From assembly GCF_001625655.1 (NCBI RefSeq), contig NZ_AUYB01000082.1, positions 1 through 64,000 on the forward strand: 64,000 nucleotides of DNA, read 5' to 3'. Shown here in pieces: positions 34,794 to 44,389 of the stretch. This stretch comes from Pseudoalteromonas luteoviolacea DSM 6061 (GTDB lineage: Bacteria; Pseudomonadota; Gammaproteobacteria; Enterobacterales; Alteromonadaceae). The notes beneath the pieces were generated by a model, which was given only the letters and a program-made list of their open reading frames with translations, ran no database searches and had not been told where the DNA came from. The translations under genes and the position numbers were made by a program. The stretch's first letter is position 1. Every line of letters starts with the position of its first letter.

Positions 34794-37013
34794 ATGAAAA
34801 TAGCAAAAAATATAGCCTTAGTTCTAACAGCCATTTTTACTAGTGCATGTTCTGTTGAAGACCCATATGAAACAGGTCCAACACAGAGCCAACAAGAGGA
34901 GCAATCTGAGCAAGACAAAGAAAACGCTCAGTCTGCCGCATTCGTCATCACAGTTAAAGATGAAACAAACAACATTGTTAAAAACGCAACTGTTAACTTG
35001 TCCGGAGTGACCTATACGACCGATGATTTAGGCCAAATTGCCATCCCAAGTTTAGCCCAAGGTAACTATACAATTGCCGTTGAAAAATCAGGCTTTAAAA
35101 GCTTTTTAACAACGTTACAGTTAGAAAGTGAAACACAAGACTTTAGTTTAAATATCGAAAGTAAATCTAATCGAGACGTTAGTCTCTTTTTTGCTGGTGA
35201 CACAATGTTTGGTCGTCGCTATATGGATCCGTCATTAACAACTATGGGAAATTCGGTACCTGATGTCGAAGGGGCTTTAATTCGCGCCAGTTCAGCCGCC
35301 GCCAATGCCATTTCACTGACGCAATATGTGAAACCACTCGTAGAAGCTGCTGACTTTGCCTCTGTGAATTTAGAGACGCCTATCCTTGCGACCCCCACAA
35401 GCGTTCACCCTACAAAAGAGTTTGCTTTTTTCTCTTTGCCTGAAACTTTGCAAGGCCTTACAGAAATTGGCGTCGACTATGTTGCCCTTGGGAATAACCA
35501 CGTCTACGACTATCTTCAAAATGGACTGCAAGACACCCTAAAGTATGTCAATGAAGCGGGCCTGTTACACAGTGGCGCGGGTAACAATGATACGGAAGCC
35601 TTTGCTCCATTAATTACCTCTGTTAATGGTCTGACTGTGGGTATTGTCTCTGCAACATCCATCACAGGTGAAGACAACCCAATCGATTATATTGCCCGTG
35701 AACAAAAAGGTGGGGCTGCAGATTTAACCGATACCACAAGTGTAAGAAGCGCGGTAGAAAGCGCCATTGCTCGAAGTGACTACGCCATTGCACAACTCCA
35801 TGGTGGAGATGAGTATTCCTATGCCCCAACTCGCTATATCACTAATCGTTTTGAAGTCATCGGTAATGAAAACCCAGATTTACTTATTGCCCACCACCCT
35901 CACGTTGCGCAAGGGTTTGGCCTGTTTAATGGTACCCCCGCTCTATTGGGATTAGGTAATTTTGTATTTGAACAAAACCGCATAGAAACTTTGTTAGGCG
36001 TTGCCGTTGTTTTAGAAGTAAACCCAACTTTGGAGCCAAAAACCAGAAGTGCTCGTGCCTATCCAATATACCTTGAAGACTATCAGCCCAAATTGGTAAC
36101 TGGTTTTTTAAGTGACTATTTGATGCGAAGACTTGGAGAGTTTTCCGACCCGAACGTGTCTGTGATCCCTAGACAAGGATACGCAGATATATCATTCACC
36201 CAAACTGTGGCGCCAACTACACTCGCGCCAGTTCAAGTTACCTTGCCTGCGGGGCAACATATCGTAGATTTAAGAGAATATGCCCCAAGCAACGCCTTTT
36301 TAACCGGGATAAACACGTCTCAATCGGTGAGTATCCGCATGGGGCGTGATTTAATGCTTTTTGGTGACTTCGAGGATTGGGATAATGACGAAATATTTGG
36401 TGAAGTATCTCGCTGGGAAAACGACAGTGACAACATAACACCTTGCCTCACCGGTGCACATCGAGGCCGCCAAGGAATGTGCTTAGTCCGCACACAATTT
36501 GACAATCGCCCCTTAAGAATGCCTTTTAAACATACCATTCGAACTATGCCCATCACACCGGGTGAGTCTACCCTTTTGGCTTACCATGATATGAGTTTAT
36601 ATGGCTATAGCAAAGGCCAAAATGCAGGAGAGCTTAGTGCGGAAATGTCTATACTTACCTCTGAAGATAACCTCGTTTTTTCAGAGCAGACATTACAAAT
36701 AAAATCAGCGGGTGATTACAATTGGCAGTCATTTTCACACACATTCAGTTTGCCCGATGACACCAGTGTCCTTGGGCCTGAAAACTTGCCAGCAAGAGCT
36801 GTTAAGATTACCTTTTTACACAGCCCTCCAGCAGAAGGGGAAGCAACGCTCATACTTGATGATATTGCGCTTATATCATGGCAAAGAGATATAACCTTAA
36901 ATATTGATGTGAATGATACTTGGCAGGAAAATACCATACATGGTTTGGACTTTTTACAAGTAAACAGTCAGAAGGACGTCACACTCAGCTTAACTTTTTC
37001 GTCCTTCCAATAA
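34794..37013 (+). CDS. CapA-family lipoprotein with extra domains
   Basis: 739 residues from the ATG at 34794 (an in-frame ATG lies 4 codons upstream). The signal peptide ends in a lipobox-like AIFTSAC. A carboxypeptidase-regulatory-type beta domain (about 50-120, ATVNLSGVTYTTDDLGQIAI) precedes a CapA/PgsA metallophosphatase-like domain (about 130-415): LFFAGDTMFGRR, ASVNLETPI, ALGNNHVYDY, QLHGGDEYSYAPT, IAHHPHVAQG and LGLGNFVFEQ. All metal-site-type motifs are present. The C-terminal 300 residues look like a jelly-roll or carbohydrate-binding module. CapA is the third component of poly-gamma-glutamate synthases in Bacillus; here it is a lipoprotein facing the periplasm and the first of seven linked genes. 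Confidence 0.82.
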   Translation: MKIAKNIALVLTAIFTSACSVEDPYETGPTQSQQEEQSEQDKENAQSAAFVITVKDETNNIVKNATVNLSGVTYTTDDLGQIAIPSLAQGNYTIAVEKSGFKSFLTTLQLESETQDFSLNIESKSNRDVSLFFAGDTMFGRRYMDPSLTTMGNSVPDVEGALIRASSAAANAISLTQYVKPLVEAADFASVNLETPILATPTSVHPTKEFAFFSLPETLQGLTEIGVDYVALGNNHVYDYLQNGLQDTLKYVNEAGLLHSGAGNNDTEAFAPLITSVNGLTVGIVSATSITGEDNPIDYIAREQKGGAADLTDTTSVRSAVESAIARSDYAIAQLHGGDEYSYAPTRYITNRFEVIGNENPDLLIAHHPHVAQGFGLFNGTPALLGLGNFVFEQNRIETLLGVAVVLEVNPTLEPKTRSARAYPIYLEDYQPKLVTGFLSDYLMRRLGEFSDPNVSVIPRQGYADISFTQTVAPTTLAPVQVTLPAGQHIVDLREYAPSNAFLTGINTSQSVSIRMGRDLMLFGDFEDWDNDEIFGEVSRWENDSDNITPCLTGAHRGRQGMCLVRTQFDNRPLRMPFKHTIRTMPITPGESTLLAYHDMSLYGYSKGQNAGELSAEMSILTSEDNLVFSEQTLQIKSAGDYNWQSFSHTFSLPDDTSVLGPENLPARAVKITFLHSPPAEGEATLILDDIALISWQRDITLNIDVNDTWQENTIHGLDFLQVNSQKDVTLSLTFSSFQ

Positions 37014-37021
37014 AGGGTTAA

Positions 37022-38998
37022 TTGGTAGTGTCGATAAAACAGCAGTTTTTCATCATAAAAAGACAAAAGACCTTTTGGTCTACGATGTTGTTATGTCTGG
37101 TGATCTTACTTGTTACAATAAGTGGTACTCTACATCGACTTAACGCATTTATTTATCTTGAGTTTAGCCAACAACTTAACAGGCAAGACACACAAGTGGT
37201 GGTGGTCGAGTCAGAAAATTTGTTAACACAGCAAAATCAGATTATCACCCACCTGAGAGAGCAAGAAGCTAAAGCTATCGTCATATTCAGCCATGTTTCG
37301 GGCGATCAACAGCGTTCATTTGACAATGTTTACTTTCCTTATGCAGACCCTAGGTATTGCCTCCCCACTCTTGAAGCATGGCTAGGCTATGAAATAGTTT
37401 TAAAACAAACACCCTCAGGGTGTAAAAGTGTTTGGCATTCCATTTTAGGGGAGCAAGGCGAGTCGCAGAATAAATTGCTCGACTTTTCGTTGTCTCCAGC
37501 CGCATTAACGAAGTTTACCGCCTCGAGACTGCTTGATGGTGATATATTCGACGCGCAAATCAAAGATAAGTTAGTACTTATTTCACAAAAGCAGTTGGAC
37601 TTCGCACCACAAATACGTGCCCCTAAAATCAATATTTTCAACGATCCTGTATATTTGCACGCTTACATAGCTGACAACTTGATTGAACAAAATTTAGTTA
37701 CACAAATGCCACTCATTCAATCTAGTTTACTACAACTACTCATTCTGGCTTTGCTACTCATTACATATCAAAGATGTAGTTTTAACATCGCTCTAATGAT
37801 CGCAAGCATTGTCGTCATCGTTAGTTTGCTCGTTGCGTACCTTAGTGTGCTCTGGCTAAATTACTTTTTACCCATTGGACAGATTATTTTTACCACGCTA
37901 GTGACGCTGCTATGGGTATTTTTTGCTAGAAAGTGGGTTGAGGAGATCGAACTCAATGACATTATAACCAATGTTCAGCAAAGAATGATGGGACGCTACC
38001 TTCCCCAAGCTTTCAGCGCACAAACAAGCCCCTGGGATGCCATTATAACGCTGGTTAACCAGCAATTGGCGTTAAAGCGCTCGATATTTTTGGCTCGCAC
38101 TGAAGGCGACCATCGTCTTCACGAAATTCGCGCTATCAATTGCAGTTTGTCTGATATTCACGAAATGCGCCGAGATTATGAGCGCCCACCTTATTCTGAC
38201 GCTATTAAGGCATTTGGCGCAATACATATCACTCGTCCATTTTTTAATGACCTATCTGAATCTGAAGCACAGTACGTTGTTCCGCTTATGTACGCAGGTG
38301 ACATTAGAGGGTTTTGGGCGATGACTGTAGAGCCCAATGAATATTTTGACGAAGAACGCTTTGTGCAAAATGTGAATCGCTTCGCTAACCAAATTGGTGA
38401 GCTCTTGTTCCATTTCAGAATCTATGAAAATCAGCAAAAAGCCAACACCAGTGCACTTACTAGAGTGTTGACGCTGGCACTGCAAAAGCCGTTAAGTCAG
38501 CAAGTAAAATCATCTATCGGTGACATGGAACAGAAGCTCTCCACCTTAGAGCATGTTTTCAATCAAATTCACACGGCTGCGATTATGTTTAATTTATTTG
38601 GTCAAGTGGTGCAGACAAACCAAAAAATTGAAGAAATTGCCAAGCACAATGAAATGTCACTATTTGAAATGACCGCGTTAGATTTGCTTGAACGCGTTAC
38701 ACATTTGGATAATGAAAAAGCCAAAGGTAAATTGCGCTACATAACGCTGCAGCAGGGAGAGCTTTATATGCCAGCTCAGCTGGGCCAAGCAACATTCATT
38801 TTAAGTATTCGCTCACTGAGAGCATCGCGTACCACCAGCAGTATTGGCGAACCATTTGAGGTAGGTGGCATTTTATTTGAATTTATTGACATTTCTTATT
38901 TAGTTCAACAACTAGACGATCCAACAAAATTATTAAGACAACTTCAGATGCAACAAATCGAACAAGAGGAGTCCTCTGAAATTAAGGCGCAAAGTTAA
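37022..38998 (+). CDS. CHASE2-like membrane sensor with GAF/PAS-like cytoplasmic part
   Basis: 658 residues; the start is uncertain (TTG at 37022 or GTG at 37028, AGGG just upstream). One N-terminal helix (about 19-39) is followed by an extracytoplasmic region (about 40-225) with CHASE2 traits: VVVVESENLL, IKDKLVLISQKQLDFAP and YLHAYIADNLIEQNL, then three closely spaced helices (about 232-305). The cytoplasmic part has a GAF-like region (about 320-470, IHEMRRDYERPPYSD, FFNDLSESEAQYVVPLMYAG) and a PAS-like region (about 530-640, AAIMFNLFGQVVQTNQKIEE). There is no kinase, cyclase, GGDEF or phosphatase domain. It probably senses an envelope signal and controls the assembled machinery by contact. 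It sits between capA-like and capC-like genes with 8-bp and 1-bp junctions. Confidence 0.65.
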   Translation: MVVSIKQQFFIIKRQKTFWSTMLLCLVILLVTISGTLHRLNAFIYLEFSQQLNRQDTQVVVVESENLLTQQNQIITHLREQEAKAIVIFSHVSGDQQRSFDNVYFPYADPRYCLPTLEAWLGYEIVLKQTPSGCKSVWHSILGEQGESQNKLLDFSLSPAALTKFTASRLLDGDIFDAQIKDKLVLISQKQLDFAPQIRAPKINIFNDPVYLHAYIADNLIEQNLVTQMPLIQSSLLQLLILALLLITYQRCSFNIALMIASIVVIVSLLVAYLSVLWLNYFLPIGQIIFTTLVTLLWVFFARKWVEEIELNDIITNVQQRMMGRYLPQAFSAQTSPWDAIITLVNQQLALKRSIFLARTEGDHRLHEIRAINCSLSDIHEMRRDYERPPYSDAIKAFGAIHITRPFFNDLSESEAQYVVPLMYAGDIRGFWAMTVEPNEYFDEERFVQNVNRFANQIGELLFHFRIYENQQKANTSALTRVLTLALQKPLSQQVKSSIGDMEQKLSTLEHVFNQIHTAAIMFNLFGQVVQTNQKIEEIAKHNEMSLFEMTALDLLERVTHLDNEKAKGKLRYITLQQGELYMPAQLGQATFILSIRSLRASRTTSSIGEPFEVGGILFEFIDISYLVQQLDDPTKLLRQLQMQQIEQEESSEIKAQS

Positions 38999-41900
38999 TG
39001 GATTGGGCCTTACAACTCTTTCCCACAGGCAGCGGCTTAGGCCAGTCAGTAATCACCACTGTGTGGGTGGGCATTGCTGTCGTGTGTATGCTCAATTTGA
39101 GGTTTGGTTTTCCTCTAACAGGCTTAGTTGTACCAGGCTATCTAGTCCCTTTGTTTATCGTTACGCCAGTTTCGGCTGTTGTCATTCTAATCGAAGCCAT
39201 TGTTGTGTATGTCGTTATGCTCTGCTCCGCCAAAATATTGATGGAGCGCTTTGGCTTTAGTGAAATGTTTGGCAGAGATCGCTTTTTTGCCATAATACTC
39301 ATTAGCATTCTTGTCCGGGTTGTCATGGACACCCTTTTGTGGCCACTTGTAGCGCTGTATCTAGCTCAGTGGGACATTACATTTGATTACTCTAGCCAGC
39401 TCTATAGTTTGGGATTAGTAATAATCGCCCTCACTGCTAATGTAATGTGGAACGGTGGATTCAAGTACGGTATGCGGGTCACTTTGATCCAGCTATTCCT
39501 CACTTATTTATTGGTTCGTTATGGCCTAATGCCATTTACGAATTTCAGTATTGCCAACTTGGCTATCATGTATGAAGCTGTTGCAGCCTCTATTATCGCA
39601 GCGCCTAAAGCGTATATTATTTTGGTGATAACGGCTTTCATCGCTTCACGAGCAAATATTAAATATGGGTGGGAATTCAACGGCATAATGTTGCCCGCTT
39701 TGCTTGCCTTGCAAATCATGCAACCAACCAAACTCCTGACTTCATTTGCTGAAACGGCAGTTATACTCATTATTGGTGGGTCGATCCTCACCTTTACAAA
39801 GCTGCGCCATGCTAACTTCGAGGGCGCCAGATTATTGCTGTTTTTCTTTAATATTGGCTTTGCCTATAAAATTGCACTCAACTATCTGGTTGTAAATTAC
39901 TACCCCACTTTAAAGGTGACAGATACATTTGCATTCGGTTACATGCTATCAACGCTGCTAGCATTGAAGATATATCAGAAGAGTGCATTAGGGCTGGTTA
40001 TTAGAGCCACCTTTCAAACCTCAATTGTCGGGGGGTTAATCGCCATCACGATTGGCTTTTTGATCATGTTTATACCCGCCATATTTAGTTATAAACCCAC
40101 AGATCTAAATGTTGTAAATAACACCGAAATTGAACTAAGTCAGCAAATTAGTGCATACAAAAGCTTTTTATATACCGAACAAACTGACCATGTGTCCATT
40201 AGTCAGTATCAGCAGGCACAAACCCTACAAAACTTTATGAGTGCAATTCGAGTACTAAACCGAGGTAGACAAGATCCTGACAACATTAGATTGGCTCGCA
40301 GATTGCTGGCTCAATCCCAATTTACGCTACAGCAAGACGAGAAATACCTATATATCAAAGACGCAATGAGCAATACGTTGCGTGGCTTTTTTGTGCTAGC
40401 AAAGGCGCCCAGTCGACACCATGTTATTAGTGTACCGCACCCCTCCAGTGAGCGTGTTGCGAGTGACGCTGCTGGGTTATTATTCCAACTGCTTGATAGC
40501 AATGCCTTGGTGCTTGGCACGCAATTTACACCTTCAATTGCTACGCAGCAAGTCTCACAACAAAGTGCTTTTTACCGCGCCTTCTTCTCTGTTTTAGAAG
40601 ACCCTGAAGTACTTCAAATTCGATCTATTAATCAATACACCCGTATTGATTTAAAGCTCAGCCCTTTCGGATTACAGAATCAATTTTGGATTTATAACCA
40701 ACTACCTGCTTCACTGTCTCAACGTGAACTCACCAATTTGATGGGCTTTGAGCGAGGACAATTTGGACTACTACATCGTAACAGTTTGCCGACACCAGAT
40801 TTCACAGGAAAAATGGTCGAAGCATTTATTGATGGTCAAAGCTACTCAAACTTGCTGTCAGAAGTCGTTTTAAATACTAGTACAGCTTCAAGTGCCAAGG
40901 TCACTTTTACAGATGCATCATTGAGTGAACTTATTGACGAGTTCTCTATGCATATCAGTGCAAAAGGTAGTAATCACTATCAAGAGCTCACTAATAATGA
41001 AGCCGCACTTTGGGAATTCGAAATCTTAGGACCACTGTATGCATTAGTCTATGAGCAGACTGATAGGGACTTTAGCCAAGACGAACTGAATCGTTTAGAG
41101 CGTATCAACCACATCGCTAATATGATGGGGTATCAACTACAGATTTTGGACAACGATCTGGAGCAGTACATTGTTATTGCGCCAATTAATTCTGCAGAGC
41201 ATTACCAGCAAGGACAAGGCTTTTATGTCATTAATATGCACCCTGAGGCGATGTTAAATATTCAGGTTCCTAGGCCGTTATTTGAAAGTAATACATTGAA
41301 GTTTTCGGGTAAATTATTTGCTCGTTCAAAAGCCAAAGCGCTCTTAATTGCAGGTGCACACCCTTATGCCAATGAACAGGCAAATGTTATGGCGCCAGCC
41401 AATGTTCGCAGCCTTTTCAACGTTGTACACCAAAGTACACTCAGGCACTTTGCACAGACTCCCATTTTAAGTTTACAGGTACGAAGTCACAGTGCGCCAT
41501 CTTACATTCGTCCCAGCGCGATTGCGTTTCAATTCACACAGCCAAACGCACAGCACTCAACCATGCTAACCCAGCTGCAAAGAACCCTATTGGACTTAGG
41601 GGTTTCCTCTCAGGTAGTGACTGGGCAAGCCCAAACGAGAGGACTGGAAATTGGTACCTCACCCCAGTCAGGATATCGACTATTTAGCCCTCGCAGTGAG
41701 CTCGCTACGCTTTGGCTTGCGTCTGATTTTAAACAGCATTTTGCTATTTCAGAACAAGCTTTATTACAGCGTTTGATCGCGGTTTCGCATATACCTCAAG
41801 TTAAAACACTGCGCACGTCGGTATTAGGTCCAACTGACTGGCAACATATAGATGCAGGAGTATCAATTAGTGAAATCATCTCTTTGACTGAACAATACGC

Positions 41901-42114
41901 ACAAGATCAACATTTACCACTATTGACCGAGTTTTGTAAAGCACTGAACCAATGTCGCTTACAAGCCGTACGACTAGAGCGAAACCAGCAACTGGCGCTG
42001 ACGATTAAGGTAGATGATAAGCTAATTGCTATATACGCACCCACCAGCAATAAAGTACTCACATTAAATGACTTCAACTATGCATCAGGAGGAGCTCAAC
42101 ATGTATTGGATTAA
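38998..42114 (+). CDS. CapC/PgsC-like membrane protein with duplicated core and large domain
   Basis: 1038 residues; Bacillus PgsC is about 149. The N-terminal 370 residues contain about ten helices made of two CapC-like units: RFGFPLTGLVVPGYLVPLF (35-53) and KYGWEFNGIMLPALLALQI (222-240) occupy equivalent positions, with FGRDRFFAII and FEGARLLLFFF also equivalent. The remaining 660 residues are soluble and probably extracytoplasmic, rich in helices and beta segments with no recognised family (SGIREQ-type motifs absent). CapC is the membrane partner of the CapB ligase in poly-gamma-glutamate synthesis. The ATG overlaps the upstream stop by one base and the 3' end overlaps the next gene by 14 bp, so the genes are translationally coupled. 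Confidence 0.75.
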   Translation: MDWALQLFPTGSGLGQSVITTVWVGIAVVCMLNLRFGFPLTGLVVPGYLVPLFIVTPVSAVVILIEAIVVYVVMLCSAKILMERFGFSEMFGRDRFFAIILISILVRVVMDTLLWPLVALYLAQWDITFDYSSQLYSLGLVIIALTANVMWNGGFKYGMRVTLIQLFLTYLLVRYGLMPFTNFSIANLAIMYEAVAASIIAAPKAYIILVITAFIASRANIKYGWEFNGIMLPALLALQIMQPTKLLTSFAETAVILIIGGSILTFTKLRHANFEGARLLLFFFNIGFAYKIALNYLVVNYYPTLKVTDTFAFGYMLSTLLALKIYQKSALGLVIRATFQTSIVGGLIAITIGFLIMFIPAIFSYKPTDLNVVNNTEIELSQQISAYKSFLYTEQTDHVSISQYQQAQTLQNFMSAIRVLNRGRQDPDNIRLARRLLAQSQFTLQQDEKYLYIKDAMSNTLRGFFVLAKAPSRHHVISVPHPSSERVASDAAGLLFQLLDSNALVLGTQFTPSIATQQVSQQSAFYRAFFSVLEDPEVLQIRSINQYTRIDLKLSPFGLQNQFWIYNQLPASLSQRELTNLMGFERGQFGLLHRNSLPTPDFTGKMVEAFIDGQSYSNLLSEVVLNTSTASSAKVTFTDASLSELIDEFSMHISAKGSNHYQELTNNEAALWEFEILGPLYALVYEQTDRDFSQDELNRLERINHIANMMGYQLQILDNDLEQYIVIAPINSAEHYQQGQGFYVINMHPEAMLNIQVPRPLFESNTLKFSGKLFARSKAKALLIAGAHPYANEQANVMAPANVRSLFNVVHQSTLRHFAQTPILSLQVRSHSAPSYIRPSAIAFQFTQPNAQHSTMLTQLQRTLLDLGVSSQVVTGQAQTRGLEIGTSPQSGYRLFSPRSELATLWLASDFKQHFAISEQALLQRLIAVSHIPQVKTLRTSVLGPTDWQHIDAGVSISEIISLTEQYAQDQHLPLLTEFCKALNQCRLQAVRLERNQQLALTIKVDDKLIAIYAPTSNKVLTLNDFNYASGGAQHVLD

Positions 42115-44389
42115 AAAAGTACTCCACATGTTACTGTTGAGTTCATTGTTGTTAGTGGTGCTCTGGGCTAGCTACAATGGTTACGTATGGCTGTCTTCCG
42201 CTGAACGACTCGAAGAGCGCAGCGAAGAGGAGACTCGCTCTGTCGTACACTGGCTACCTACAGATAAATTTGTTTCATTTAATTTTTCAAGCTCTAGGAC
42301 ACTGGCAATTCGCCTGCTTTCAAATGCGATTTTCGATGGTCAACAAGCATTCGATGAACCAGTCAACTATGCAATTGAATATCAACTACTCAATCAACAA
42401 GATCAGATTTTAGTTGAACATGTTTACCATCATGCCTCCAAACTTGTGCTTGCAGCTCAAGAGCAACAAGTTAAGCAGATCATAGAAGACCGTAAAGCGC
42501 TATCGGTAGCTTCAGGACAGTCTTTCTATGTGGATACTTCAGCTTACCCAAGCGCCAGTAAAATACGTTTAAAACTCCTACCCGAAGAAGATGCGCTTCG
42601 TGGTGTGGTTGTTCGACTGCATGCGAAAACCCCAGCAGATAATGATGGTAGTCAGCAAATCTGGTTAAAATTGCCCCTTGAGTGGCGAGATAGAATGCTC
42701 AACTATCACACTTTAGGCGGAAATGCGCTTACGCAATGGGAGCTGAGCAACGCCGTGAGTTTTGATTGGCAAAAATTAGCACCTCAAGGGATCCCTAATA
42801 TCGACTTCGTCAGCGACATTTTATACGAAACGCTGCCTTATAATGTCATCACTTATGATTTTTCAGCGCAGCAGTTAGATTTAGATAGCTTTTATACTTC
42901 CAAAGAACTAACTGCAACATTTAGGGTTTCGAACAATCAAGCCTTAACCTTTAGCAGTACAACTCCACTGAGCACACTGCGAATTACTTGGCATGATTTG
43001 AACCAGCTCATGGCACCTAAAGAGCTAGTTGCCAAACCACTTGCAAATGATGTGTATCAAATTGATGATGTACACCCTGGGTTAATAACAGTTCAATCCA
43101 GCTTGCCAGCTCTGACTCAATGGCGTCAGGCTGAGCAGCCAATCGTGCCACTGCATAGCTACTACTACATAATGAGCCCGTCCACTCCTGCGATATATTC
43201 TGTCGCAGGAAACAGCGACATTGTATTTGACTTCAGAGACTTAGATACGCTTGCCTCAGTGGCGAATATCACTATTCTAAATAAGTCTGAGCAACCTATT
43301 GAGCGTTATAAGCTCGAGTTAGAGCCACTTACATCTCAATTCGATAGGCTTATAACACCTGAAACCCAGCGACAGACGATAAACGAAAGTCAGAAATTTT
43401 TTCTTAGACTCGCAAGTGAAGCTGCAAAGGTTGTAATAGATACTCCAGATAGTGTTGCCGTAAAATTGCAAAGTAGAAGCCCAGCTTTTCATTATCAAAA
43501 TGTATTATGTGACAAACTTTGTGAAAACCCGCTGCCAGACTTCATAGAAATTGGTGCTTGGTTTGCTCAAAAAGCTGTCAATGAATTTTCCTTTACTGAA
43601 TTGCAGCAGATCCTCAAAGTTCGATTATTTGAGGCGCCTCCTTTGCCAATCGTAAAAGACACAAGTTATGTATCAGAGTCTTTATTTGACAAGCACCCGA
43701 TTTCCAACACAGCGCTTGTGCACAGCCCGAGTAGCTATTTTGAGCCGCCAGAGGAACCTTCACCTGCACATTATCGAAAAGTAGGCGAACTAGAAAAACT
43801 GACAATTCCGACAACAAATGACCTTAAGTCACCTAAACTCATCGCCATTAGTGAGCAGGTGCCCAAGTATACGGAAGCCGATTTAACAGCCAGCGCCGTC
43901 TCAAAAGTGCACTCCTTAAATAAGCGCTCTCCAAGGGTATACACCAATACAGGCAAGACTCGTGATTATATCAAGACTCGGCTTTTTAAGATTAGCCAAG
44001 GTGAAACGCTATCTTTGCAATACAACAACAGAGCAAAACCTGTTTCGATTGTCGTTAAACCCTTTTTATATCCTGTTACTACGAAAACCGATCAAGCAAT
44101 CATGATCAATACCAACCTTTATGGACAATATAGAAAAGGAATAAATAGCGAGTACACCATCGCCGAAAAAAGGTATGCATTACTACCTGCAAATCGAGAA
44201 GCCTTTATGCTTCACCCACAATCAACTCAGATCCTCAGCTATCCACCTATTACAATAAAAATAGGAACTGATATTCAATCACTTGAAAAATTTGCCATTA
44301 CGGCTGAACATGAAATGTGGATAACAATTTTAGAAGAACATAATGCTCAACCTTTAACTCCTGTATGGTGGCAAAATGAAAATATATAG
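42101..44389 (+). CDS. Single-pass periplasmic protein of the CapABC-like operon
   Basis: 762 residues from the ATG at 42101, which has AGGAGG upstream; the gene overlaps the previous one by 14 bp. One membrane segment (about 5-28, VLHMLLLSSLLLVVLWASYN) anchors a large periplasmic domain rich in beta strands (SFNFSSSRTLAIRLLSNAIF, ILYETLPYNVITYDFSAQQL). The middle (about 440-490) has a pair of cysteines (VLCDKLCENPLP). No family is recognised. Position and topology suggest a scaffold that bridges the inner-membrane ligase complex and the outer-membrane barrel encoded two genes later. That role is inferred from context only. Confidence 0.7.
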   Translation: MYWIKKVLHMLLLSSLLLVVLWASYNGYVWLSSAERLEERSEEETRSVVHWLPTDKFVSFNFSSSRTLAIRLLSNAIFDGQQAFDEPVNYAIEYQLLNQQDQILVEHVYHHASKLVLAAQEQQVKQIIEDRKALSVASGQSFYVDTSAYPSASKIRLKLLPEEDALRGVVVRLHAKTPADNDGSQQIWLKLPLEWRDRMLNYHTLGGNALTQWELSNAVSFDWQKLAPQGIPNIDFVSDILYETLPYNVITYDFSAQQLDLDSFYTSKELTATFRVSNNQALTFSSTTPLSTLRITWHDLNQLMAPKELVAKPLANDVYQIDDVHPGLITVQSSLPALTQWRQAEQPIVPLHSYYYIMSPSTPAIYSVAGNSDIVFDFRDLDTLASVANITILNKSEQPIERYKLELEPLTSQFDRLITPETQRQTINESQKFFLRLASEAAKVVIDTPDSVAVKLQSRSPAFHYQNVLCDKLCENPLPDFIEIGAWFAQKAVNEFSFTELQQILKVRLFEAPPLPIVKDTSYVSESLFDKHPISNTALVHSPSSYFEPPEEPSPAHYRKVGELEKLTIPTTNDLKSPKLIAISEQVPKYTEADLTASAVSKVHSLNKRSPRVYTNTGKTRDYIKTRLFKISQGETLSLQYNNRAKPVSIVVKPFLYPVTTKTDQAIMINTNLYGQYRKGINSEYTIAEKRYALLPANREAFMLHPQSTQILSYPPITIKIGTDIQSLEKFAITAEHEMWITILEEHNAQPLTPVWWQNENI

